Shown: piece after piece, positions 40,088 to 48,922 of the stretch
Numbering within the stretch: the first letter of the stretch is position 1
How the letters are laid out: every line of letters starts with the position of its first letter
NCBI RefSeq assembly: GCF_003391055.1
Contig: NZ_QUAJ01000015.1
Location: 23,504-87,503 of the forward strand
Origin: Psychrilyobacter piezotolerans
GTDB taxonomy: Bacteria > Fusobacteriota > Fusobacteriia > Fusobacteriales > Fusobacteriaceae
Length of the DNA stretch: 64,000 bases
Direction: 5' to 3'
Made by a program: the position numbers and the translations under genes
Notes under the pieces: model-generated
Databases searched by the model: none
The model's input: only the letters and a program-made list of their open reading frames with translations
What the model was told of the DNA's origin: nothing

Positions 40088-43000
40088 TTAAAATTTATAC
40101 TCTACTTCTACAGAGGTATAGTCATCTTGTTCTGAATCTATTATGAAACTTCCCTTGAGATATAGGTTATTAAATAATTCGAGGCTTGCTCCTACCTCAA
40201 TTATTCCAACAACGTCTTCACGTTCTTGAGCTTTGCTTAAGGAATAAGAACCATTTATACCCTCCAGGCTTACTTCTTCCCTTACATCTTCTGGGTGAGC
40301 AAAATCATATTTTATACGTGGGTGGGTATAAAGTTTCAGGTTTACTCCGCTAACTAGGGAGAACTTCTTGCTGAGGATTATACCTCCTTCTAACTCAGTG
40401 GAGTATACTGTTTCATCAGATACCTCAGCATTTAATCCTGGAGCTCCACTCTCTTCTATATCTTCGTGGTATCCCATAGCTAGGTTCAAACTGACATATG
40501 GAGAAACACTTACAGTATTTAGTTCAACAGATCTGGAGATCCTGTTTTCCAAGGAAACTGTGTAGGAATTAAAATTAGCTTCTGCTTTCTCGCTTATTCC
40601 AGATCCAGATACATCTATCCTTCTTTCCATATCATGCATGTTGTACTCAAATCCAAGGGAAGTATTCAGATAGGCAGATCCAAGCTCTCTGGAGCTGTAT
40701 CCTCCAAGGTGGATCGAGTTAATATCCCCCTCGCTTCCTTCATTGTAGTCCACATCCTCTTTACTGTAACCTAGGGTTATTCCCTTCTTTTCGTTTTCCA
40801 GGGCAAGGATAAATCCTCCTTTATTACTCTCATAACCGACAGTTCCAGTTTCCTCTTTTGTGCTGCTCTCTTTGTAGTCAGCTGCAAATTTAAGTTGTCT
40901 TTCTCCAAATTCCACAAAATCTGCCAAAACAATTTTGTATTTATCAATTGAGTCTTCTGAATCGTCCATCTTAAAGGAAATGCTGTTCCTTGTTTCATGC
41001 ATTACCTTTTTCCCCATTCCGTTGAAAAACTCTTCATTATCAAGTATTAGTTTGGATATATTTGCATATTCATTTGCCGAGAGTTCTTCCATAAGAGGGG
41101 TATAGGAAGTTGTATTTGCTATCTTAGCTGCAAGATTAGGATATTTGTCCACAAATCCACCTGTATTATTGAAAACTGCGCCATCAATAAGTTCAGCTAA
41201 AGGCTTCATCCAATCTTCAGTTACAAGATTTTCGATATCATTTATCTTGGTAAAAGTAAGGGCTGCCCTGTTAGAACCGTCATTGCCTTCATCTACACTT
41301 GCTGCTATCTTGTATACAGGAGAGAGAGACAGTATACCTTCTTCCCCTTCTATATTTCCTTCTGCAACTATATAGTTATTCACTGTATACTCATTCCCCA
41401 TTCCTGCCAGGGTAAATACGTGCATCTCTCCATCTAGGGTAAAGTCTCCTCCAGCATCATAACTTGCATCAGCCGAAGAGAAGAGGTAGCTTGATGGTAC
41501 AGCCATTCTTGAGGAATCGGATGATAATACTATGGAAGACTCCGATTGGAGGGTTCCCAGTTGGTAGATCTGACCTCCATTTATGGCCTTCATATAGACT
41601 GTATCCACAGCTGCCTGGCTGCTCTCATCTTTCGCAGTATAAGCAGAGTTGGTGGTTCCACTTTCACTTTTTACATGTATAGTTCCATAGTTATAGGCCT
41701 CGGCACCAGACCCGTCGGCAACCATTCCTGTTGAGTTACTGCCGTTTACCGTGATAGTTCCACCTTCTTTGTTTACAACAGTTGAACCTGTTCCTGCGTA
41801 CATACCGTAGGAGTCGGCACTACTTATTGTTATCTGCCCTGTGTTTTCACCGTAGGCTCCGTTTTCCATCTTAATAGCATAAGAGGCTTCTGTTGCCATG
41901 GTTATCTTAGAGCTGTTATATGCTTCTGCTCCGCTTCCTGTTCCGTGCATACCTATAATATTTGTCCCACTGCCCATTGAGGTTATAGCAGAAGTATCAT
42001 TATAATCAGTGCTTTTTTTGTTGTAGATCTTTCCACCGTTTATGGCGTTCATCCCTATACTGTTGCTACTGTTATTAGAGTAAACGCCTAGCTCTATAGA
42101 ACCGTCGCTCTCACCGATACTTCCGCTTCCATCTACCTGCATACCGATAATATTTGAAGTTTGAATCAATATCATTGAATTATAATCTCCATCTTGAATA
42201 TTTTGTATCTTCCCGCCATTTAAAGCCTGCATCCCCATATTTTTCGCAGCTTCAATATGAATATAATCGTTATTAACAGCTACACTGCCCTCTCCAGAAG
42301 CCTGCATAACTCTGTTGTTCTCTCCAGTTTTGATATATGTATCCCAGTCACTCTCGGCGTATCCTCCGGAAACCGCCTGCATAGCCACGTTGTTGTTTCC
42401 ATTTATGTATATATAAGAACCGGAATCCATGATTACAGTACCGCCCTCGCCATACTCGTCGGTAGTATCATCATTGAGGCTTCCCCCTATGGCCTTCATA
42501 CCTACGTTATACTCACCATTGAGGTTTATCGTACCCTTGTTTCTAACGGTACCACCCAGCTGGGCCACCATACCGTAAACCCCTGCGAAATCTCCGTCTA
42601 TGGTTATAGTTCCGCTATTTATGACCTGACCATTTTCATGGGTAGCCAGCATTCCCACCTTATCCTTTACTATGTAGTTTGAGTATGCATAGTTACTCGT
42701 ATTTTTAATATTCGATGATGACTCTGTCTTTATACCCACTGCACCGCCATCGATAGTAAGCTCTCCACTTCCTCCCTCTTGAGCCAGAGGAGGGATTTCA
42801 GGATCTATAAGACTGCCATCCAGTTGCTCATCTTCGTCTGGAATCCCGTCGCCGTCATCATCGGTATCAGCATTGTTACCAATTCCATCTCCGTCGGTGT
42901 CCACCGATTCATTTTTATCTTTAGGGAAGGCATCTTCTTCATCCAAGACTCCGTCGTTATCATCGTCAGGATCAGTTGCATCACTAACTTTATCCCCATC

Positions 43001-44503
43001 GTAATCAGCTGGTACTGCCGAACCGTCTAGAGGGTCAGTCCCGGCAGCAGTTTCATCGGTATCGGTATATCCGTCACCGTCATCGTCAATATCGGCATTG
43101 TTACCAGTACCGTCACCGTCGGTATCGACAGTTTCAGAAGAATCTTTAGGGAAAGCATCGACAGTATCTAAAACCCCATCGTTATCGTCATCAGTGTCAG
43201 TAAAATCACTAACTTTGTCGCCATCGTAATCAGCGGGAGCAGCAGAACCGTCTAGAGGGTCAGTCCCGGCAGCAGTTTCATCGGTATCGGTATATCCGTC
43301 ACCGTCATCGTCAGTATCGGCATTGTTACCGGTGCCGTCACCGTCGGTATCGACAGTTTCAGAAGAATCTTTAGGGAAAGCATCGACAGTATCTGAGATC
43401 CCGTCGTTATCGTCATCGGTATCAGTGACATCACTAATTTTGTCGCCATCGTAATCAGCTGGAGCAGCAGAACCATCTAGAGGGTCGGTCCCGGCAGCAG
43501 TTTCATCGGTATCGGTATATCCGTCGCCGTCATCGTCAGTATCAGCATTGTTACCAGTACCGTCACCGTCGGTATCGACAGTTTCAGAAGAATCTTTAGG
43601 GAAAGCATCGTCGGTATCTGTGATCCCGTCGTTATCGTCATCGGTGTCAGTGACATCACTAATTTTGTCGCCATCGTAATCAGCTGGAGCAGCAGAACCA
43701 TCTAGAGGGTCGGTCCCGGCAGCAGTTTCATCGGTATCGGTATATCCGTCACCGTCATCGTCAGTATCGGCATTGTTACCGGTGCCGTCACCGTCAGTAT
43801 CGACAGTTTCAGAAGAATCTTTAGGGAAAGCATCGTCGGTATCTGAGATCCCATCGTTATCGTCATCGGTATCAGTGACATCACTAACTTTGTCGCCATC
43901 GTAATCAGCTGGTACTGCCGAACCGTCTAGAGGGTCGGTCCCGGCAGCAGTTTCATCGAGATCAGAATATCCGTCGTTGTCATCGTCGGTATCCTTCATA
44001 TCTACTATTTTATCCCCATCTGTATCCCTGTTAGGATTCTTTAAATCAATTACTGGGTCGATAGTATCAGGAATTCCATCATTGTCATCATCAGAATCTA
44101 TCTCATCGGGCACCCCATCTCCGTCGGTATCCAGTGGCTTTGTTTTATCAGCTTTTTCAAAACCTTCATAGAGGTCATTTGTTCCAGTGGAAGCTATTTC
44201 CTCAATCTCATTGTCAAAGTCAAACTCACTATCAAACTCATTATCTATTCCATCATTATCTGAATCTATACCACTGGCTCTTTTGGGATTCAGTGGAAAC
44301 ATGTCTTCCGAGTCTGGAACTCCGTCATTATCAAGATCCTGTGATTTAATATTTTTTTTTACGTTTTTTATAGTAAGCGGATCTGTTTCTCCCATTGCTA
44401 TAGAATTAGTTATTAAAAGTGAAACTATTACAGCTGTACAGATACTAACCTTCCCTTTTAAAATCCTTTTAATCTTTTTTTGATAAAGATTCAACTCTTT
44501 CAT
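40088..44503 (-). CDS. Giant autotransporter with thrombospondin-type-3-like Ca2+ repeats
   Basis: The 1471-aa surface protein has a long signal peptide (charged residues 1-18, then VSICTAVIVSLLITNSIAMG). Residues about 50-565 are Asp-rich repeats (DTDGDGTGNN, DTDDDNDGISD, DGDGYTDTDETAAGTDPLDGS) like thrombospondin type 3 / OmpA-linked Ca2+-binding modules. In the DNA these appear as about four and a half tandem copies of a 225-bp unit (43021-43945). Residues about 570-1165 form a Gly/Asn/Ser-rich beta-helix passenger (GSNSTGMVADGSGAEAYNYG). The last 300 residues are the beta-barrel, ending EVEYKF with the terminal Phe. It is probably an adhesin or Ca2+-stiffened surface fibre. Its start codon abuts an IS256 remnant. 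Confidence 0.9.
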   Translation of the reverse strand: MKELNLYQKKIKRILKGKVSICTAVIVSLLITNSIAMGETDPLTIKNVKKNIKSQDLDNDGVPDSEDMFPLNPKRASGIDSDNDGIDNEFDSEFDFDNEIEEIASTGTNDLYEGFEKADKTKPLDTDGDGVPDEIDSDDDNDGIPDTIDPVIDLKNPNRDTDGDKIVDMKDTDDDNDGYSDLDETAAGTDPLDGSAVPADYDGDKVSDVTDTDDDNDGISDTDDAFPKDSSETVDTDGDGTGNNADTDDDGDGYTDTDETAAGTDPLDGSAAPADYDGDKISDVTDTDDDNDGITDTDDAFPKDSSETVDTDGDGTGNNADTDDDGDGYTDTDETAAGTDPLDGSAAPADYDGDKISDVTDTDDDNDGISDTVDAFPKDSSETVDTDGDGTGNNADTDDDGDGYTDTDETAAGTDPLDGSAAPADYDGDKVSDFTDTDDDNDGVLDTVDAFPKDSSETVDTDGDGTGNNADIDDDGDGYTDTDETAAGTDPLDGSAVPADYDGDKVSDATDPDDDNDGVLDEEDAFPKDKNESVDTDGDGIGNNADTDDDGDGIPDEDEQLDGSLIDPEIPPLAQEGGSGELTIDGGAVGIKTESSSNIKNTSNYAYSNYIVKDKVGMLATHENGQVINSGTITIDGDFAGVYGMVAQLGGTVRNKGTINLNGEYNVGMKAIGGSLNDDTTDEYGEGGTVIMDSGSYIYINGNNNVAMQAVSGGYAESDWDTYIKTGENNRVMQASGEGSVAVNNDYIHIEAAKNMGMQALNGGKIQNIQDGDYNSMILIQTSNIIGMQVDGSGSIGESDGSIELGVYSNNSSNSIGMNAINGGKIYNKKSTDYNDTSAITSMGSGTNIIGMHGTGSGAEAYNSSKITMATEASYAIKMENGAYGENTGQITISSADSYGMYAGTGSTVVNKEGGTITVNGSNSTGMVADGSGAEAYNYGTIHVKSESGTTNSAYTAKDESSQAAVDTVYMKAINGGQIYQLGTLQSESSIVLSSDSSRMAVPSSYLFSSADASYDAGGDFTLDGEMHVFTLAGMGNEYTVNNYIVAEGNIEGEEGILSLSPVYKIAASVDEGNDGSNRAALTFTKINDIENLVTEDWMKPLAELIDGAVFNNTGGFVDKYPNLAAKIANTTSYTPLMEELSANEYANISKLILDNEEFFNGMGKKVMHETRNSISFKMDDSEDSIDKYKIVLADFVEFGERQLKFAADYKESSTKEETGTVGYESNKGGFILALENEKKGITLGYSKEDVDYNEGSEGDINSIHLGGYSSRELGSAYLNTSLGFEYNMHDMERRIDVSGSGISEKAEANFNSYTVSLENRISRSVELNTVSVSPYVSLNLAMGYHEDIEESGAPGLNAEVSDETVYSTELEGGIILSKKFSLVSGVNLKLYTHPRIKYDFAHPEDVREEVSLEGINGSYSLSKAQEREDVVGIIEVGASLELFNNLYLKGSFIIDSEQDDYTSVEVEYKF
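43021..43945 (-). repeat. 225-bp tandem repeats within the autotransporter gene
   Basis: The string GGGTC[AG]GTCCCGGC recurs at 43032, 43257, 43482, 43707 and 43932, exactly 225 bp (75 codons) apart. Copies differ at a few percent of positions, mostly silent or Ile/Val and Ala/Val changes. Such repeats can expand or contract in frame, changing protein length. Confidence 0.95.
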
Positions 44504-44504
44504 T

Positions 44505-44802
44505 TTTTATCTTCCCTCCCTTTTAATTCTCGTTCAAAAGTTTTTCTTTTCTTATAGTTTAAAAACTTAACAGTGTTCCTAATTTGGTGAAGTATATATA
44601 GTTGAGTTTTAGTCTCAGGATAAATTATATTAATAGCATCTTTAAAACCAGAAAAACCACCAACCGAAACAATAAAAATTTCTTTAACTCCTATGGAACT
44701 AAGTGAAGCTAGTTCTTTAAACCGTAATTTTGAAGTTTCGACATCTCCAATAGTTATACTTAAATATATCTTCCTTTCCTTTTATATCGATTAAAATTAA
44801 CT
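44505..44802 (-). pseudogene. IS256-family transposase remnant
   Basis: Read on the minus strand, the fragment gives LILIDIKGKEDIF, then after a frameshift IGDVETSKLRF, IGVKEIFIVSVGGFSGFKDA, INIIYPETKTQLYILHQIRN and TVKFLNYKKRKTFERELKGR. The I-x-P-x-T-x-x-Q-x-x-x-x-H-Q-I-R-N signature is diagnostic of the IS256/mutator transposase core. The second catalytic Asp (DGL in active enzymes) is replaced by GGF. The element lacks both ends of the gene and is frameshifted, so it is dead. The fragment runs straight into the start codon of the autotransporter gene, whose ribosome binding site (GGGAGGGAAG) lies inside it. Confidence 0.82.
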
Positions 44803-44984
44803 TAAGGAAAATTGGGTTGATTTTAAAGTTATGAGGTTGTCAAATTAAATGTAACACTGGATTTTTCCTAGAATTTTTCATGGGCAAGTTTTTTGTATGG
44901 ATCTTTTTTTGACACAATAAAATTTAGAGTGAAGTATATATATGAAGTATATATATAGTATAAAGAATGAGGTGGTGAGAAAAA
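44803..44984. promoter_or_regulatory. Divergent spacer upstream of the patatin gene
   Basis: The spacer contains a direct repeat GAAGTATATATAT at about 44933 and 44945, likely part of the promoter region of the patatin gene, and GAGGTGGTG just before its ATG. No gene is visible. The leftmost bases may include the lost end of the IS256 element. Confidence 0.4.
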
Positions 44985-45908
44985 ATGAAGATAGGTTTAG
45001 CTCTTGGAAGCGGCTCATCTCGCGGGTGGGCACATATAGGTATAATAAAAGCTCTGGCTGATCTGGGGATTGTGCCGGATATAGTGTGCGGTACTTCCAT
45101 AGGTGCGTTAGTTGGGGCATCGTATATATCAGGTAATCTTGATAATTTAGAAGAGTGGGCATGTTCGTTGACAAAATTTGAGATAGCAAGATTTTTTGAG
45201 ATAAATATGTCTCTCAATGGATTTATCGATACCCATAGACTGCATCATTTTTTAAATAAATATGTGGCGGCTGACAGTGCCAGGATAGAAGATTTTAGTA
45301 AACAATATGCATCTGTAGCAACAGATTTGGAGACCGGGAAAGAGATATGGTTAACTAAGGGGTCGGTTTTAGAGGCAGTCTGGTCATCAGTTTCACTGCC
45401 GGGATTGTTTCCAGCCATAAAAAACAATGACAGGTGGCTTGTGGATGGAGGATTGGTGAATCCTGTACCGGTATCTACCTGTCGTGCACTGGGAGCTGAT
45501 ATAGTTATAGCTGTGGACTTGAATGGAGACATTGTTGGGAAACATTTTAGAAAAGCCATTCCCCCTAAAAAAAAATTGGGAGTGATGAGTAAGATCAATA
45601 GTTTGGTCAGAGAGTATACACCTTCCATATTTGACATAGATGAAAATAGTGAGAAAAATAATGGGACTCCTCCGAATTTATTTGATGCTATCGCCAGTTC
45701 CGTCAATATTACCCAGGACAGGATAACGAAGAGCCGTATGGGAGAAGACCCGCCGGATATCCTCCTTTCTCCTAAGTTGTCCCATATCAAGCTGCTGGAG
45801 TTTTATCGGGCAAGGGAAGCCATGGACGAGGGAAGAAAGTGTGTTCAAAATAATATGATAGACTTAAATGCTGTTTTAGAACTTATAGACAGGAATAGAT
45901 CCTCTTAG
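44985..45908 (+). CDS. Patatin-like phospholipase (RssA type)
   Basis: The 307-aa hydrolase has the patatin catalytic dyad. The oxyanion loop is GSGSSRGWAHIG, where the usual G-G-G-x-R/K appears as G-S-S-R-G. The nucleophile Ser is in GTSIGALVGA (G-x-S-x-G), and the catalytic Asp is in VDGGLVNPVPV (D-G-G). No signal peptide is visible, so it is cytoplasmic or peripheral, acting on phospholipids or acyl esters. It is the first gene of a colinear envelope cluster, with uppS 75 bp downstream. Relatives such as RssA have no firm physiological role. Confidence 0.88.
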   Translation: MKIGLALGSGSSRGWAHIGIIKALADLGIVPDIVCGTSIGALVGASYISGNLDNLEEWACSLTKFEIARFFEINMSLNGFIDTHRLHHFLNKYVAADSARIEDFSKQYASVATDLETGKEIWLTKGSVLEAVWSSVSLPGLFPAIKNNDRWLVDGGLVNPVPVSTCRALGADIVIAVDLNGDIVGKHFRKAIPPKKKLGVMSKINSLVREYTPSIFDIDENSEKNNGTPPNLFDAIASSVNITQDRITKSRMGEDPPDILLSPKLSHIKLLEFYRAREAMDEGRKCVQNNMIDLNAVLELIDRNRSS

Positions 45909-45983
45909 AGTTCCTCATGGAAAAATAGAAAATAATATGATAGAATATAAAGAATAGAATGTATTAAAGTTAAGGGGAGATAG

Positions 45984-46670
45984 ATGATACCAAAACATAT
46001 AGCAATTATAATGGATGGAAATGGAAGATGGGCTCAGAACAGGCATCTGCCTAGATTTGTCGGGCATCGCGAGGGTGCTAAAAGGATAAAAGCAATAATA
46101 GAACATGCAGGAAATGTAGGGGTTAAATATTTGTCTGTATATGCTTTTTCCACAGAAAATTGGAAAAGACCTCAAAAAGAAGTAGATGCTCTTATGGATA
46201 TCTTTCAAAAATATCTAAAGGCTGAAGCTAAAAATATGTTAAGAGATAATATCAGGCTGATAGTTACAGGGAGAAAAGAAGGGGTATCTCCTAAACTTTT
46301 AAAAGCTATATCCGAGGTAGAAGAATTGACTGCTGATAATGACGGTCTTACCTTTAATATATGTTTTAACTATGGGGGAAGATCGGAAATAATAGATGCA
46401 GTAAAAAAGATAATTGAATCGGGAGAAAAAAACATCAGTGAAGAGAATTTTAAAGACTATCTTTATTCCGATATACCAGATCCTGAATTAGTTATAAGAA
46501 CCAGCGGAGAATTCAGGATATCTAATTTTTTACTTTGGCAGATAGCTTATTCGGAAATATATGTAACAGACGTGTTGTGGCCGGATTTTGACGAGAAAGA
46601 ATTTGACAGAGCAATAGAAAACTTTAAGAGCAGAGACAGAAGATTTGGAGGAGTAAAAGATGTTAAATAG
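45984..46670 (+). CDS. uppS: Undecaprenyl diphosphate synthase
   Basis: The 228-aa cis-prenyltransferase makes the C55 lipid carrier for peptidoglycan and O-antigen. IAIIMDGNGRWAQNR holds the catalytic Asp; GHREGAKRIKAI is the diphosphate-binding region; SVYAFSTENWKRP and the C-terminal PDPELVIRTSGEFRISNFLLWQIAYSE are the remaining conserved blocks. AGGGGAGA lies upstream. It overlaps cdsA by 11 bp, the standard bacterial arrangement with cdsA, dxr and rseP downstream. Confidence 0.96.
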   Translation: MIPKHIAIIMDGNGRWAQNRHLPRFVGHREGAKRIKAIIEHAGNVGVKYLSVYAFSTENWKRPQKEVDALMDIFQKYLKAEAKNMLRDNIRLIVTGRKEGVSPKLLKAISEVEELTADNDGLTFNICFNYGGRSEIIDAVKKIIESGEKNISEENFKDYLYSDIPDPELVIRTSGEFRISNFLLWQIAYSEIYVTDVLWPDFDEKEFDRAIENFKSRDRRFGGVKDVK

Positions 46671-47511
46671 AATATTGGTGGCTTTAATATTAGTTCCTCT
46701 GACGGTATACGTATACCTTTATGGAGATAAAAGTTTTATGGCATTTACAGTGCTTTTAATAGGAATAGGAATATATGAGATCTATCAGATGATGGAATCT
46801 AAGGGAATTATTGTAAATAAGACTGCAGGGATAATACTTGGAGGAGCAATACCATTAGCTTTATACTCCAGTATATCATCGAGTAAGGATTTTTTAGGGG
46901 AATTTATAGGGAATAATATAGACATGTCCAGGGGGACGATGGTTCTGATTTTGGGGATATTTATCCTTATGTTTATCAGAATATATCAAAATAAAGTGGA
47001 AGGCAGCAGCAGCTATATAGGGTATACAATGCTGGGAGTACTCTACGTAGGATTTCTGTTTTCCCATATAGTTCCCATAAAATATATGTTGAATGGAAGT
47101 AAATGGCTCATGACCATCCAGATATTGGTATGGATATCGGATACATTTGCATATCTTGTAGGGGTAAAATTTGGGAGAAAGTTCTTTTCCCGTGGACTCT
47201 GTGAGATTAGTCCTAAAAAATCCATAGAAGGTTCTTTGGGATCGATAATATTTACCGTGATAACTATGCTTCTTATAAAAGGATTTCTATTTAAAGAGCT
47301 GAATATATCGGGAATTCATCTGATAATAGTCCCTATACTGGTGGCTGTGACCGGTCAGATAGGTGATTTGGCAGAGTCGGTATTTAAAAGAGAATTTGGT
47401 GTAAAAGATTCGGGAAAAATATTAGGCGGACATGGGGGGATATTGGACAGATACGATAGTTTAATCTGGGTATTTCCGCTTATGTATTATTATATTAATT
47501 TTTTCTTATAA
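46660..47511 (+). CDS. cdsA: Phosphatidate cytidylyltransferase
   Basis: The 283-aa inner-membrane enzyme makes CDP-diacylglycerol from phosphatidate and CTP, the branch point of phospholipid synthesis. It has about seven to eight hydrophobic segments. The cytidylyltransferase signature near the C-terminus reads KDSGKILGGHGGILDRYDSL, and ISDTFAYLVGVKFGR holds the metal-binding region. The start lies within the end of uppS (11-bp overlap), so translation is coupled. Confidence 0.95.
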   Translation: MLNRILVALILVPLTVYVYLYGDKSFMAFTVLLIGIGIYEIYQMMESKGIIVNKTAGIILGGAIPLALYSSISSSKDFLGEFIGNNIDMSRGTMVLILGIFILMFIRIYQNKVEGSSSYIGYTMLGVLYVGFLFSHIVPIKYMLNGSKWLMTIQILVWISDTFAYLVGVKFGRKFFSRGLCEISPKKSIEGSLGSIIFTVITMLLIKGFLFKELNISGIHLIIVPILVAVTGQIGDLAESVFKREFGVKDSGKILGGHGGILDRYDSLIWVFPLMYYYINFFL

Positions 47512-47707
47512 AAATAAGATGATGTTGGATCTAATAAAAAAGCAACGTGACGTTGCATCCACATAGGCACAATCTAAGTTTTTATAATCTTTTATTTATT
47601 AAAAAAAATTATAATTTCCTATACAATAAAAAAAAGAGAGTGAAAGCTCCTTTTTTTTTGTATAATAGAAAGAAAAACTCTTTTTAAAAAAAAGAAGAGT
47701 TAGAGAT
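47512..47707. other. cdsA-dxr spacer with a minus-oriented hairpin
   Basis: GCAACG-TGA-CGTTGC (47542-47556) forms a 6-bp stem. On the minus strand it is followed by a T-run (47536-47541 is AAAAAA on the plus strand), so it looks like a terminator for a minus-strand transcript although no minus gene lies here. A TATAAT at 47661-47666 on the plus strand may belong to a dxr promoter. Confidence 0.4.
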
Positions 47708-48889
47708 ATGGAAAATAAGGGGTTGATTAAGATTAAGAATATAACAATATTAGGAAGTACTGGAAGTATCGGAACCAATGCACTGGAAGTAATCAGGAAT
47801 AAAAGTTCGGAATTTAATGTGGCAGCCATGAGTGCCCACTATAACCATAAATTATTGATAGAACAGATAGAGGAGTTTAAACCATCCTATGTATCTATCG
47901 GGACACAAAATGGATATGAGGAAATAGTAAAGAAATATCCTGATCTTGAAGTATACCTGGGAAATGAAGGGCTTAAAAAATTAGGAACTTTAGATGAAGC
48001 AGATATAGTCCTCACAGCAGTAAGTGGTGCAGTGGGAATAGAGGCAACCATAGAAGCTATAAAAAAGGAAAAGAGGATAGCTCTTGCCAACAAAGAAACC
48101 ATGGTAGCAGCAGGAGATCTGATAAATAATATGTTAAAGAAATATAAGGCGGAGATAATCCCTGTAGACAGCGAACATTCAGCTATCTACCAGTCTCTTT
48201 TAGGCGGTAAAAAAGATGAGGTAAATAAGATAATAATCACAGCAAGCGGGGGGACTTTCAGGGGGAAAACTTTGGAAGAGCTGAAGGATGTAAGGGTAGA
48301 AGATGCTCTGAAACATCCAAATTGGTCCATGGGAAAAAAAATAACCATAGATTCATCAACCCTTTGCAACAAAGGGTTGGAAGTTATAGAGGCACACCAG
48401 CTTTTTAATGTCCCCTACGATGATATAGAGGTACTGGTGCATCCCCAGAGTATAATTCATTCAATGGTGGAATTTAACGATATGTCTGTAATAGCTCAGC
48501 TGGGAGTACCGGATATGAAGGTGCCCATCCAATATGCCTTTACCTATCCAGACAGAGTATCCAATAAGGTCCTGGAAAGTTTAGATTTTAAAACACTTTC
48601 CAGCCTTACCTTTGATGAGGTGGATAACGAGGTATTTAAAGGGGTAGAGTATGCATATCTTGCAGGAAGAACAGGACAGTCTATGCCGGCAGTCTACAAT
48701 GCGGCCAACGAGATAGCTGTAGATCAATTTATAAATGGGAATATTAAATTTTTAGAGATCTACAAAGTTATAAAAAATACCATGGACAACCATGAACTGC
48801 ACCCGGTAAACACCCTGGAAGCAGTTATAAAAGCTGACAGCTGGGCAAGGAAAGAAGCCGCAAGAATAATCAAAACTTATGTTAAATAA
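47708..48889 (+). CDS. dxr: 1-deoxy-D-xylulose-5-phosphate reductoisomerase
   Basis: The 393-aa enzyme performs the first committed step of the MEP isoprenoid pathway, using NADPH and a divalent metal. The NADPH loop is NITILGSTGSIGTNALEVI. The metal and substrate region is VPVDSEHSAIYQSL (the catalytic E-x-SA-I pattern), with TASGGTFRG and HPNWSMGKKITIDSSTLCNKGLEVIEAH following. The C-terminal helical domain is complete. It supplies isopentenyl units for UppS in the same cluster. Confidence 0.96.
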   Translation: MENKGLIKIKNITILGSTGSIGTNALEVIRNKSSEFNVAAMSAHYNHKLLIEQIEEFKPSYVSIGTQNGYEEIVKKYPDLEVYLGNEGLKKLGTLDEADIVLTAVSGAVGIEATIEAIKKEKRIALANKETMVAAGDLINNMLKKYKAEIIPVDSEHSAIYQSLLGGKKDEVNKIIITASGGTFRGKTLEELKDVRVEDALKHPNWSMGKKITIDSSTLCNKGLEVIEAHQLFNVPYDDIEVLVHPQSIIHSMVEFNDMSVIAQLGVPDMKVPIQYAFTYPDRVSNKVLESLDFKTLSSLTFDEVDNEVFKGVEYAYLAGRTGQSMPAVYNAANEIAVDQFINGNIKFLEIYKVIKNTMDNHELHPVNTLEAVIKADSWARKEAARIIKTYVK

Positions 48890-48922
48890 AAAAAACTATA
48901 TAGATTAAAATAGGAGAGGAAT

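Noticed and set aside
43252..43899. Several regularly spaced open frames in the autotransporter gene, looking like a repeated small gene or CRISPR-like array
   Set aside because: They are alternative-frame shadows of the 225-bp Asp-rich coding repeats. The period is too long for CRISPR and there are no spacers.
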